The notes beneath the pieces are model-generated. The model had not been told where the DNA came from and did no database searches. It saw only the letters and a program-made list of their open reading frames with translations. Of a DNA stretch of 64,000 nucleotides, positions 19,891 through 28,552 are shown piece after piece. Within the stretch, counting starts at the first letter, position 1; each line of letters opens with the position of its first letter. The DNA comes from Sulfurimonas sp. (GTDB taxonomy: Bacteria; Campylobacterota; Campylobacteria; Campylobacterales; Sulfurimonadaceae). The translations under genes were made by a program, and so were the position numbers. The DNA is taken from contig JAUZSC010000034.1 of assembly GCA_030949825.1 (NCBI GenBank), forward strand, positions 51,293-115,292, given 5' to 3'.

Positions 19891-19922
19891 TTTAAAAAAG
19901 CTCCTTATTTAATTAATAATTA

Positions 19923-20528
19923 TTATAAACCAGCCTTTTCAAGTTCACGAGAAAGTTCACCATTTGCTTTTTCAGCTAAGAATTTTTGGTACATTGCTCT
20001 ATCACTTTTAAATGAAGTTTTTACAGCATCTTCCATTTTGCTTTTAACTTCGGCTGTTGTTACACCTACCATAAGAAAAAGCTCATTTGTCTCTGGGTGT
20101 CTCCAGCTTCTACCGATTTGTTTAGAACCTGTTAATGTCTGAGATGCTAATTGTTTTGAAACATCTGAAGTTGCCTTATCAAAAGTTGCTTCTGAACCTG
20201 AACCCGTTGTAGCTTTGTATTTTTTAAATAGATTAGATACTTTAACTTCCATTTGTCTTGCTAAGCCATCTCTAGCAGATGCCATAGCTTCAGTTCTTTG
20301 ATATGCTTTATCATTTCCAGCATTCATTTTAGCAACACCTAAAGCAGTAATAGAGCCACTAGAAAAAGGATCACATGTAAACTCTGGAGCTAAAACACCA
20401 TCTTGACGACATCTAAAGTCTACTTTTTCATCAGATGCTGAGATTCCAGGTTCTTTATCACTACACCCCGCAAACATTACTGATAAAACAGCTGCTGCTG
20501 CCACTGATTTTATTAAATTTCTAGTCAT
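19923..20528 (-). CDS. LPP20-family lipoprotein
   Basis: Lipoprotein of 201 residues with a clear lipobox (SVMFAGCSD, modified Cys22). The body matches the LPP20/FlgP-like fold: GVAKMNAGNDKAYQRTEAMASARDGLARQ is the conserved helical region (given here in abbreviated form by its first residues), followed by a strand-rich part ending in WRHPETNELFLMVGV. LPP20 relatives in Helicobacter and Campylobacter are outer-membrane proteins, some in the flagellar basal disk. The function of this one is not shown. AAGGAAT precedes the start. Confidence 0.8.
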   Translation of the reverse strand: MTRNLIKSVAAAAVLSVMFAGCSDKEPGISASDEKVDFRCRQDGVLAPEFTCDPFSSGSITALGVAKMNAGNDKAYQRTEAMASARDGLARQMEVKVSNLFKKYKATTGSGSEATFDKATSDVSKQLASQTLTGSKQIGRSWRHPETNELFLMVGVTTAEVKSKMEDAVKTSFKSDRAMYQKFLAEKANGELSRELEKAGL

Positions 20529-20588
20529 TTTTATTCCTTTTATAATTATATGTATCTTAATTCTAGCATATTTAAATAAACACTTGTC

Positions 20589-21335
20589 TTAGAGCAATTT
20601 TTCTTGTCCAATCCTATAAAGCGCGAAGTCATATTTAAGAGGATCACCTTTATCAAACTTTCTCAAAGCATCTGTAAGTTCTATTGCTGCTTCTAAGTCA
20701 TAGGTGTTTCTTTTTAATAAACCTAACTTTTTTGATACTTTAAAAGTATGTGTATCTAAGGGCATTATAAGATTAGCTTTATACTCATCACTCCACAAAC
20801 CCATGTCTATGTTGTCCTCTCGTACCATCCATCTTAAAAACATCATCCAACGCTTTAGAGCACCTGCCCCTTTAGTTTTTTTGTTAATCTTTGAGAGTAA
20901 AAAAGCATAGCCTGTTGAGGAGTGCTCATACTGATTTTGTAGGGCCTCAATCATTGCATGAACACCCTCAATCACATTGGAATTTTTCAAATACCCATTT
21001 CTAAATATTTTTTCTAAAGCACTTGTTTTTTTTAATCTTTTTAGCGCTATAAAAAGAGCAATAATATCTTCTGATTTTTGAAACCTATAGTAATGATTAC
21101 TTAAAGCCTTGCGTATTTCTTCATCACTCTTCTCTAAAAGTGAAAAATCAAGTGAGTTTAAAAACTTTACAATTTGTTTTACATTTCCATAGGCAAATAA
21201 AGCACAGATGAGTGAAATACTTGGATTATTATATCTTTTGGCTACTAAAATCGGGTCTAAACTATCTTCTGATATTTCAGTTATAGTATTTCGTTTTATA
21301 ACCTCTGCATCTAGACGAAACTTGAGTGCTTTCAT
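20589..21335 (-). CDS. TIGR02757 (DUF2400) family protein
   Basis: Conserved protein of 248 residues, recognised by DPILVAKRYNNP and SLICALFAYGN near the N-terminus and KRWMMFLRWMVREDNIDMGLW and IMPLDTHTFKVSKKLGL in the second half. This family is related by fold to helix-hairpin-helix DNA glycosylases but has no confirmed activity. It overlaps the rpoN end by four bases (ATGA-type), so it is translated with rpoN. Confidence 0.85.
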   Translation of the reverse strand: MKALKFRLDAEVIKRNTITEISEDSLDPILVAKRYNNPSISLICALFAYGNVKQIVKFLNSLDFSLLEKSDEEIRKALSNHYYRFQKSEDIIALFIALKRLKKTSALEKIFRNGYLKNSNVIEGVHAMIEALQNQYEHSSTGYAFLLSKINKKTKGAGALKRWMMFLRWMVREDNIDMGLWSDEYKANLIMPLDTHTFKVSKKLGLLKRNTYDLEAAIELTDALRKFDKGDPLKYDFALYRIGQEKLL

Positions 21336-22600
21336 CGTAATTGATATAACTTTTTTCTCTCACTCGAGCCTGCAATATTCAACTGTTTTCTATACTTTGT
21401 AATTGTCCGTCGAACCATTTTAACTTTGAATCTTTCTTGAATTAAATCAAGTATTTTCATATCACTCAAAGGTTTTTCTCTCGACTCCTCACTCACTAAA
21501 GTTTTCAAGAACTCTTTAATGGCAGCATTTGAAACATCATCATCAATGGCAGTAGTGAAAAACTCTTTCATGGCAAGCGTACCTCTATCACAAGATATAT
21601 ATTTATTAGCAATTGCACGCGATATCGTCGAGGGATTATGTCCAAACTCATCCGCTAAAGTTTTAAGTGTTAATGGCATAATCGCACCGCCTGTAAAAAA
21701 TTCATACTGGTACTCAACTATCATCAATCCTACTTTATAAAGTGTTGCCTTTCGCATATCGAGTGCATCTACTAAAGACCTTGCTTCTTTTATTTTTGCA
21801 CTGATAAACTCATGATCTACTGCATAATTCATATCAATTTTTATACTCGGATAATACGCATCATTGAGTTTTACTTCAATAGACTCATCTTCATTAAAAA
21901 ATATCATTAAATCAGGAATAACCTGTGCAGACTCTTCTTGGTAGTCAATTGCAGGTGGATTTTTAAATGTACTAATAACTTTCATAACTTCTGAGAAATG
22001 TTCTCTTTTAGCATAGCTATGAATGACTTGCATATTCGCTATAACTTCACAGGCTAAAGAATAGCCTGCATCACTTATTTGCGCCGAGTCTAACTGATAG
22101 ATAAAGGACTCAGCTAAATCTTTTGCTCCTATGCCCACGGGTTCAACATGAGCAAAACGCTTACGAATTTTTTCAAAGTCTTCTATATTTAAGTCATTTT
22201 TTTTACAAAAAGCTTCGGTATCACCCTCATAATATCCACCCTCATCAAGGTTCTCAACTACATACAAAGCAATGGCTTGAGAAATGGGTGTAGGAAATAA
22301 TGGCGCTTGAAGTTGTTCATCTAAGACCTGGTGAAGTGAGCGGTAGGCGATTGTAAGTGCTTCTATTTGTTCAGTTCGAGAATTACTCACCTGTCCTGAG
22401 ATGACTTTTCTTGGAATTCTTTTCTCGAAATTTTCTTCATAAGCAGACTCAACTTCCACAACAGGATTTGCTTCAATAAATGGAGCCATCGCTTCACCTA
22501 AATCACTAAGACTTGAATGCAAAATTGGCAACCAATTTCTAAGCGTATTTGAGAGTTTATGCTTATGCTCTACACTCTGATTTTGTCTTAATCCCGCCAT
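21332..22600 (-). CDS. rpoN: RNA polymerase sigma-54 factor
   Basis: Alternative sigma factor for flagellar and other activator-dependent promoters. At 422 residues it has the N-terminal activator-interaction region (shortened and glutamine-poor), the core-binding region (DLNIEDFEKIRKRFAHVEPVGIGAKDLAES is the conserved stretch around VGIGAKDL), the HTH region (TLADEFGHNPSTISRAIANKYI) and the RpoN box (VRRTITKYRKQL) near the C-terminus. Order S4-trpD-tsaE-lptB-rpoN is familiar in Campylobacterota. A candidate sigma-54 promoter lies at 25013-25030. Confidence 0.94.
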   Translation of the reverse strand: MAGLRQNQSVEHKHKLSNTLRNWLPILHSSLSDLGEAMAPFIEANPVVEVESAYEENFEKRIPRKVISGQVSNSRTEQIEALTIAYRSLHQVLDEQLQAPLFPTPISQAIALYVVENLDEGGYYEGDTEAFCKKNDLNIEDFEKIRKRFAHVEPVGIGAKDLAESFIYQLDSAQISDAGYSLACEVIANMQVIHSYAKREHFSEVMKVISTFKNPPAIDYQEESAQVIPDLMIFFNEDESIEVKLNDAYYPSIKIDMNYAVDHEFISAKIKEARSLVDALDMRKATLYKVGLMIVEYQYEFFTGGAIMPLTLKTLADEFGHNPSTISRAIANKYISCDRGTLAMKEFFTTAIDDDVSNAAIKEFLKTLVSEESREKPLSDMKILDLIQERFKVKMVRRTITKYRKQLNIAGSSERKKLYQLR

Positions 22601-22614
22601 CTGTTCTTAGCCTT

Positions 22615-23338
22615 TTAAAGCTTATAATCCTCACCTAAATAATGCGTGCGAACATCCGCGTTTTGTCCGATTTCTTCACTCGTTCCACTTGCGAGTAAAG
22701 CACCCGCTTTAATAACATAAGCACGATCGCATACAGCTAAGGTTTCACGGACATTATGGTCTGTTATAAGCACTCCAATGTCATACGAAACAAGTTGCTT
22801 GATAACATTTTGGATATCTAAAACAGCGATAGGATCAACCCCTGCAAATGGCTCATCAAGAAGTAAAAACTTTGGCTCATTTACAAGCGCTCTTGCAATC
22901 TCAACACGACGACGCTCTCCACCACTCAGACTAATTCCTTTACGGTAACGAATCGGCTCGATGTTAAACATATCAAGGAGTTCTAAGATACGCTCTTCTT
23001 GTTTTTCTTTACTCTTGATTCCAGCTTGGGCTGCAACCATTAAGTTGTCTTCAACACTTAAATCTTTAAAGATAGATGCTTCTTGAGGAAGGTAACCGAT
23101 ACCTCTTAAAGCCCGCTCATGTAAAGGCATATCTGAAAGATTTTCTCCATCAAAAAAGACTTTTCCCTCACTCGCCTCAACAAGACCACAAATCATATAA
23201 AAAGTAGTGGTCTTCCCTGCCCCATTTGGTCCAAGAAGTCCTACAACTTCCCCACTGCTTACTTCAAGGCTCATATCTTTTACGATTTCTAAGTCTTTGA
23301 TTTTCTTTTTTAAATTTTTTTGCTTCTAGTTTATGCAT
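22615..23338 (-). CDS. lptB: LPS export ABC transporter ATPase (5' frameshift)
   Basis: Cytoplasmic ATPase that powers LPS extraction through LptFG. Walker A (GPNGAGKTT), signature LSGGERRRVEIARAL and Walker B (FLLLDEPFAGVDP) are all present, with the family's final LGEDYKL. The frame starting at 23274 lacks the first 21 residues. An ATG at 23338 reads MHKLEAKN, and removing one base from T7 at 23315-23321 gives NLKKKIKDLEIVKDMSLEVSSG, the expected first strand. Repaired length is 240 residues. The neighbour rpoN is downstream by 14 bases. Confidence 0.93.
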
Positions 23339-23361
23339 ACTCAACCCTATATTGTCTTTTA

Positions 23362-23745
23362 TTATTTGAAGTTTTTTTCTATATCTATCCATAGTACTTC
23401 CATACCCGCATCTTTAAGAATTTTATACAATTCATCATCGCCCCACTCCATAAAATGTAAGCCATCTTTGTCAAGTTCTTCGAGCATCCCAAGTGAAATA
23501 AAATGCTCTAAGCCATGATTATAAATATCATAATGAAATACTTTATCCCCGTAACATTGTTGTAATGAAAATGTTGGAGAAGTTACTTCATCCATAATTC
23601 CAAGTTTTTTAACTATCTTTTTAACCAGAGTTGTTTTACCAGATGCTAAGTCACCTCGTAAAATCACAATACTCGACGGAGTGCTTTTTAGTACATCTTC
23701 AACAAGCACATCCAACTCTTCTAAGCCTAAAGTATATGTTTTCAT
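23362..23745 (-). CDS. tsaE: tRNA threonylcarbamoyladenosine biosynthesis protein TsaE
   Basis: ATPase that assists TsaB and TsaD in forming t6A37 on tRNAs reading ANN codons. Walker A is GDLASGKTT near residue 31, followed by the switch-like TSPTFSLQQCY, the HYDIY segment and a MEWGD motif. 127 residues, normal length. Its start overlaps the trpD end by four bases. Confidence 0.92.
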   Translation of the reverse strand: MKTYTLGLEELDVLVEDVLKSTPSSIVILRGDLASGKTTLVKKIVKKLGIMDEVTSPTFSLQQCYGDKVFHYDIYNHGLEHFISLGMLEELDKDGLHFMEWGDDELYKILKDAGMEVLWIDIEKNFK

Positions 23746-24728
23746 AGCTTATTTGATATCTCTATAATCTGTCTGAGTTTTTTTATGCCTCGTTTATTAA
23801 GGAGTGCTTCTCTTACCATTTCTAAACCATCTTGAATATCTCGAGCTAGTCCATCTACCATAAGAGCGCAGGCTGTATTTATAAGCACTATATCTCTTTG
23901 TGCATCTGTAGCCTTGGAGTTGAAAATATCGAGTAATATTTGAGAATTTTGCGTAGAGTCTCCACCCATAATCGCTTTAAGTGGAACTCTTTTTATGCCA
24001 TATTCTTCTGGATCTATGATAAATTCATGCACAATACCATCTTGAAGTTGTGAAGCATAGCTAATATCTGAGATACTAATCTCATCCATTCCCTCTGCTG
24101 AACTTACAACCATACTCGAAGTTGCTCCATTTATTTTTAAAGCCTCTGCCATTTTAGAAACAAATGCTTTGTCAAATACACCTAAAAGAGATTTTTTAGC
24201 TCCAGCTGGATTTGTTAGGGGTCCTAAAATATTAAATATCGTTTTATCTGTTAAACTTTTTCTAACAGGCATAATAAACTTCATAGCAGGATGATGGTTT
24301 TGAGCGAACATAAAAGTGAACCCACTTTCTTCTAAAAGTCGTGCCGAATTCTCTATGCTTAAATCAAGTCGCACACCAAGTGTTTCAAACAAATCGGCTG
24401 AACCAGATTTAGAGGTAACAGAGCGACTTCCATGTTTAGCAACTGTACTTCCACATGCCGCACTCAAAAGAGCCACAGTAGAAGAAATATTAAAACTGCC
24501 TATCTTATCGCCACCTGTTCCTACAATGTCAAGGGCATTAAGGGCTAAGTCATCTGAGATGGGAAGTGCAATTGCAAAGCTTCTCATAACTTCTGCGGCA
24601 GCCGCGATAGAATCTACTGAAGTATGTTCATCTAAAGTCATTGAAAGTAAAAACTCTCGCATCTCAGACTCATCCATTTCATGCTTAAACAAAGAAGTAA
24701 AGGCTACTTTTGACTCTTCATAGTTCAT
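23742..24728 (-). CDS. trpD: Anthranilate phosphoribosyltransferase
   Basis: Joins anthranilate to PRPP in tryptophan synthesis. The glycine-rich PRPP loop GTGGDKIGSFNISS is near residue 70, followed by AKHGSRSVTSKSGSADLFE and the anthranilate region MFAQNHHPAMK, then VRKSLTDKTIFNILGPLTNPA abbreviated at its conserved core NILGPLTNPA. At 328 residues it matches the stand-alone form, without a fused TrpG. The start overlaps the S4 gene stop by one base. Other trp genes are not in the window. Confidence 0.93.
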   Translation of the reverse strand: MNYEESKVAFTSLFKHEMDESEMREFLLSMTLDEHTSVDSIAAAAEVMRSFAIALPISDDLALNALDIVGTGGDKIGSFNISSTVALLSAACGSTVAKHGSRSVTSKSGSADLFETLGVRLDLSIENSARLLEESGFTFMFAQNHHPAMKFIMPVRKSLTDKTIFNILGPLTNPAGAKKSLLGVFDKAFVSKMAEALKINGATSSMVVSSAEGMDEISISDISYASQLQDGIVHEFIIDPEEYGIKRVPLKAIMGGDSTQNSQILLDIFNSKATDAQRDIVLINTACALMVDGLARDIQDGLEMVREALLNKRGIKKLRQIIEISNKL

Positions 24729-24973
24729 TAAACTTCCTTGATGTATTCATGTTGTAAAGATTTTGGGGTTGATTTTACAGTTGGAATTTGTAGAACCTCA
24801 TACTTTTTAGAACTCTCTAAGTAATTAATAGTGATAATACTGCCCACTTCAACATTCTTACTCGACTTAGCAACAACATCATTAATAAGCACAACTTTGT
24901 TACTTATCATGTCTTGTGCGACTGATCTTCTTTTTGTTATATTCACTGAATTTAAAAATTTATCTATTCTCAT
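24728..24973 (-). CDS. S4 domain RNA-binding protein
   Basis: An 81-residue protein made almost entirely of one S4 domain (MRIDKFLNSVNITKRRSVAQ, then NKVVLINDVVAKSSKNVEVG and GSIITINY). This places it with HslR/RlbA-like proteins that bind ribosomal or stalled-ribosome RNA. The exact target is unknown. It is first in the run S4, trpD, tsaE, lptB, rpoN. Confidence 0.87.
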   Translation of the reverse strand: MRIDKFLNSVNITKRRSVAQDMISNKVVLINDVVAKSSKNVEVGSIITINYLESSKKYEVLQIPTVKSTPKSLQHEYIKEV

Positions 24974-25012
24974 TCTTTATTGTAAGATATTAAACTGAAA
25001 ACAATGTAAGAC

Positions 25013-25030
25013 TTGGAACAATTTTTGCAT
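25013..25030 (+). promoter_or_regulatory. Candidate sigma-54 promoter
   Basis: TTGGAACAATTTTTGCAT has GG at 25015-25016 and GC at 25027-25028 with exactly ten bases between, and agrees well with the TGGCAC-N5-TTGCA consensus apart from one position in the -24 element. The expected start of transcription is about 12 bases downstream, near 25040, 13 bases before the methyltransferase ATG. Confidence 0.45.
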
Positions 25031-25052
25031 TAGATTTTAAAAAGATGCAATC

Positions 25053-26018
25053 ATGCTAAAATTTACCACACAAACTATGTTAGAAATTACAAATATTTTA
25101 GAAAATCAAATCAAAAACATGAAAGCTCAAGATATTATAGAATTTGAGACACTTAATCCGGATGTTTTTAGTTCAAGCTACAGTGGAAATAAGATTACAC
25201 TTGAGAACACTACATATATTTACAGGAACTATAAAGCTTGGGTAGATTTAGCTAGTATCTTAAAATGTAAAATTCTCACTCCTCTTCTTATTAATGACAT
25301 TTTTATAAGGCTTAGGTACCAAAAACTAAATGTTGATGTCAGTTTTCATACAAATGATGATAGTGTTGAATTTAAGTACGGCAAAGATTCGATATTTTCT
25401 AAAATTTACAAGATGGAAGAACCATCCTTTTTATACTACTATAAACAAGCACTCCAAAATGCAAATATAGACAAACGCTTACGTATTTTAAACCTCGGGG
25501 TAAATAGTGGTGATGAGTTTGAGCTTATACAAAAAATTTCTAATAATTTTACAAATCAAGAACTCATAGGAATAGATTACTGCGACTCCGCCATACAAGA
25601 AGCAAGAACTAAATTTAAAGACAGTAAAAATATTTCTTTTTATACGCATGATATTAATGATTTAGCTTCTCTTGACATCGGTACATTCGACCTAATTATA
25701 AGTATAGGAACTCTGCAAAGCTCCAACCTTGAGTTCAATCCACTTTTTATGTCCATAGTACAAAATCAACTAAAAAAAGATGGCGCGATTATCTTAGGTT
25801 TTCCAAATTGCAGATGGCTTGATGGAGAGATGATTTACGGCGCACGCGCTAAGCATTACTCATTTTCAGAAATGTCTTTGGTCTATAAAGATGCAGTATT
25901 TTGTAAAAAATATCTTCAACAAAAAAAGTTTAGGGTTACGATAACAGGCAAAGAGTATATATTTTTAACGGCTACTTCCATACGAAAGGAAGTAGATTCT
26001 AAACCTCTGGAAGCGTAG
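25053..26018 (+). CDS. SAM-dependent class I methyltransferase
   Basis: A 321-residue protein. The C-terminal two-thirds is a Rossmann-type methyltransferase: motif I is LRILNLGVNSGDEFELI near residue 150, motif II has IGIDYCDSAIQEA, and the post-I/motif IV segment is GTFDLIISIGTLQSS. The N-terminal 130 residues are unassigned. The substrate cannot be told from sequence. A sigma-54-like site lies directly upstream. Its last 20 bases overlap the convergent methionine-rich gene. ATG at 25077 is a possible alternative start. Confidence 0.72.
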   Translation: MLKFTTQTMLEITNILENQIKNMKAQDIIEFETLNPDVFSSSYSGNKITLENTTYIYRNYKAWVDLASILKCKILTPLLINDIFIRLRYQKLNVDVSFHTNDDSVEFKYGKDSIFSKIYKMEEPSFLYYYKQALQNANIDKRLRILNLGVNSGDEFELIQKISNNFTNQELIGIDYCDSAIQEARTKFKDSKNISFYTHDINDLASLDIGTFDLIISIGTLQSSNLEFNPLFMSIVQNQLKKDGAIILGFPNCRWLDGEMIYGARAKHYSFSEMSLVYKDAVFCKKYLQQKKFRVTITGKEYIFLTATSIRKEVDSKPLEA

Positions 26019-26661
26019 GCATCTTTGGCATAGTTGGCATCTCTGGGAATTCAAAACCATGAGATTTTTTTGTTTTTTCATTCGCCTTGTTAGAATCACT
26101 TGATGGCATTTTCATATTGCCCATGTCTGGCATTTCCGGCATCTCAGGCATTTTCATGTCACCCATGTCTGGCATCTTCATTCCATCGCCCATCTCTGGC
26201 ATCTTCATCTCACCCATATCCGGCATTTCTAGCATCTGCATCGTTTCTGAATCCATGTTTGGTATTTTCACATCACCCATAAACGGCATTTTCATTCCAT
26301 CAGAATTTTTATCATCTGAAGTCATTGATGGCATTTTCATGTCAGGCATCTTCATATCGTCCATTGATGGCATTTTCATTCCGCCACCTTCATCTGAACC
26401 CATATTTGGCATTTTCATATCGCCCATAAATGGCATCTCAAATGAGTCTGAGTCTTTTTTATCTTTCTTAGTATCCGAATCCATAGATGGCATCTTCATA
26501 TCATCCATAAACGGCATTTTCATTCCACTCTCTTTCTTTTTGTCATCATCACCAAAAGGCATTTCCATGTCGTCCATAAAAGACATCATTCCAGCATTTA
26601 ATATTGTACTTGCGACTATCATTGCACCTACTAAAAAAGTTTTTATCTTAAGTTTTTTCAT
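25999..26661 (-). CDS. Exported methionine-rich MKMP-repeat protein
   Basis: A 220-residue low-complexity protein after a signal peptide (KTFLVGAMIVASTILNAG). About 50 residues are Met (23 percent). The body is built from degenerate units of the form MKMP-x-M-x-D, with 11 copies of MKMP, alternating with Asp/Lys/Ser-rich spacers. It has no Cys and only one His. Prolines every few residues argue against a globular fold. Methionine-rich exported repeats in other proteins bind Cu(I) or scavenge oxidants, but no family is recognised here and that role is only a guess. AAGGAT precedes the ATG. Confidence 0.7.
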   Translation of the reverse strand: MKKLKIKTFLVGAMIVASTILNAGMMSFMDDMEMPFGDDDKKKESGMKMPFMDDMKMPSMDSDTKKDKKDSDSFEMPFMGDMKMPNMGSDEGGGMKMPSMDDMKMPDMKMPSMTSDDKNSDGMKMPFMGDVKIPNMDSETMQMLEMPDMGEMKMPEMGDGMKMPDMGDMKMPEMPEMPDMGNMKMPSSDSNKANEKTKKSHGFEFPEMPTMPKMPTLPEV

Positions 26662-26711
26662 ATTAATCCTTATCTCATATTAGTATACATAAAAATATAT
26701 ATAAATTATCT

Positions 26712-28487
26712 TTAAGAAGCAAAACCTGTTGCAAAACTTTCTTTTTTGACAACAATGTTCTTTTGATACTCTTTTCTTTTTGTGTCTTTTTCAACAAATA
26801 TTTTTTTTCTCGTCTTAGGATCCATTTCTGTGTAGTACATTACAGCCGAGTATGTTCCCGGAGTTGGTGTAAAAACCTGTGCTTGTTCAGGATTCATTTG
26901 TAACTCTTCTGTTGTAAATCTTTTAAGTTCATGCATATCTTTGTCTTCACATCCAGGATGCGCTGCTATAAGGTAGTAGGTTAAAAACTGTTTTTTACCC
27001 TCTTCTGCATTGAGTTTATCATACAACTTTTTAAAATCTACAAGTGTTTGTTTCCCAGGTTTTCCCATAAGTTCTAAAACATGCTGTTGTGTATGTTCAG
27101 GTGCAACTTTCATTTGACCAGAAATATGATGTTTTACCATCTCTTTTAAATACTCGTATCCATGTTTTTTATCTGCAGTTATCAAGTCATAACGAACTCC
27201 AGATGCAACAAAGGCTTTTCGTACACCTTCAACTTCTCTCACCTGTCTTAAAAGGTTTATATTTCGACTATGGTCGGGTTTCATAGACTGACATAAATGG
27301 CTAGCATCTACACACCTTTGATGATCACAGGTTCCTAGTTTTTCCTTTTTATTACACTCGTAACCGTACATATTTGCAGTCGGTCCACCTACATCGGAGA
27401 TAATACCCTTGTAGTCTTTGTATTTGTTAAACTCTTTAGCTTCTTTGAGAATGTTTTCCTCAGAACGCGTACGAATCGTACGCCCTTGATGCACACCAAT
27501 AGCACAGAAGTTACATTCACCCCAACAACCTTGATGTGTCATAATCGAGAACTTAATAGTCTCTAAACATTTTACTTTTCCCTCGGGTACATGATGTGGG
27601 TGAAGTTCTCTTGTAAAAGGGAGATTTGAGTTTGCATCCATTGCATCTTCATCAAGATGCGCACCAGGAGGATTTTGGATAAGGAAACGAGAATCTACAG
27701 CTTGACATAAGCCATTTGCGGCCTTAGGGTCATTGTTGTCATAAAACAAGTCAAAAAGGTCTATATACTTTTCTTTATCTTCTAAACATTCAGCGTGTGA
27801 TGGCATCTGATGGTAGTCTTTATTTGGCTCTTTAGAAATGTAGCAAATTCCACGAACATTTCGGTAGTCTTCACCACGAGCAATAGCAGCTGTAAGTTGT
27901 TCAATCGCGCTCTCACCCATACCGTAGACAAGTACATCTGCCTTAGAATCAAAAAGAATGGGTTTTCTAAGCTTGTTTGACCAGTAATCGTAGTGTGTTA
28001 CACGCCTAAGACTCGCTTCTATACCACCAAGAACTAAAGGAACAGTATTTTTAAAGTGCTGACGGATAAGATTACAGTACACGCTCAAAGCTCGGTCAGG
28101 TCGCTTAGTGTTTTTTCCACCTGGTGTATAATCATCTGAATTTCTAAACTTTTTAGTAGCCGTATAGTTACTCACCATAGAATCAACACTACCACCACTC
28201 ACGCCCCAGTAAACTTTAGGCTCACCAAGACGCATAATATCATCAGGGGATTTAATATCAGGCTGACCAATCATACCTACTTTGTAGCCAAGTCTTTCAA
28301 GCATACGACCAACCATAGCGATACCGATAAAAGGACTGTCTATATAAGCATCTCCACTTACTAGAATAATGTCACAATAATCCCAACCACGAGCATCCAT
28401 ATCTGCACGAGTTGTAGGAAGAAAATCACTCTGGGTAAATGTTACTGTATCTCTTTTTGGCTGTGTATTTTTACTTCGTCTGCTCAT
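26712..28487 (-). CDS. YgiQ family radical SAM protein
   Basis: A 591-residue radical SAM enzyme. The cluster motif CWGECNFCAIGVHQGR (C-x3-C-x2-C) is near residue 322. The N-terminal YgiQ domain starts TTRADMDARGWDYCDIILVSGDAYIDSP in its conserved region (key part WDYCDIILVSGDAYID). GGIEASLRRVTHYDYWS and the C-terminal FTPTPGTYSAVMYYTE are family hallmarks. The reaction is unknown. Monocistronic by context, divergent from the acyl-CoA synthetase gene. Confidence 0.92.
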   Translation of the reverse strand: MSRRSKNTQPKRDTVTFTQSDFLPTTRADMDARGWDYCDIILVSGDAYIDSPFIGIAMVGRMLERLGYKVGMIGQPDIKSPDDIMRLGEPKVYWGVSGGSVDSMVSNYTATKKFRNSDDYTPGGKNTKRPDRALSVYCNLIRQHFKNTVPLVLGGIEASLRRVTHYDYWSNKLRKPILFDSKADVLVYGMGESAIEQLTAAIARGEDYRNVRGICYISKEPNKDYHQMPSHAECLEDKEKYIDLFDLFYDNNDPKAANGLCQAVDSRFLIQNPPGAHLDEDAMDANSNLPFTRELHPHHVPEGKVKCLETIKFSIMTHQGCWGECNFCAIGVHQGRTIRTRSEENILKEAKEFNKYKDYKGIISDVGGPTANMYGYECNKKEKLGTCDHQRCVDASHLCQSMKPDHSRNINLLRQVREVEGVRKAFVASGVRYDLITADKKHGYEYLKEMVKHHISGQMKVAPEHTQQHVLELMGKPGKQTLVDFKKLYDKLNAEEGKKQFLTYYLIAAHPGCEDKDMHELKRFTTEELQMNPEQAQVFTPTPGTYSAVMYYTEMDPKTRKKIFVEKDTKRKEYQKNIVVKKESFATGFAS

Positions 28488-28514
28488 TTTTTCAACCTGT
28501 ATACTATTTATAAG

Positions 28515-28520
28515 TATAAT
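28515..28520 (+). promoter_or_regulatory. Probable -10 box of the acyl-CoA synthetase gene
   Basis: TATAAT, 33 bases before the ATG at 28553, in the 65-base divergent gap with the YgiQ gene. Confidence 0.4.
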
Positions 28521-28552
28521 AATACAAAAATAAAATATAAAAGAGATTAGAG

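Noticed and set aside
25972..25995. Hairpin CTACTTCC / GGAAGTAG at the convergent gene ends as a terminator
   Set aside because: The stem is 8 bp and lies inside the methyltransferase coding region, with no T tract on the minus side. Possible but too weak to list.
26087..26683. Long antisense open frame (198 codons) opposite the methionine-rich gene
   Set aside because: It exists only because the repeat has no stops in that frame. It gives a monotonous Ile/Ser/Gly/Pro repeat, has no ribosome binding site, and the minus-strand frame has a signal peptide and clear start signals.
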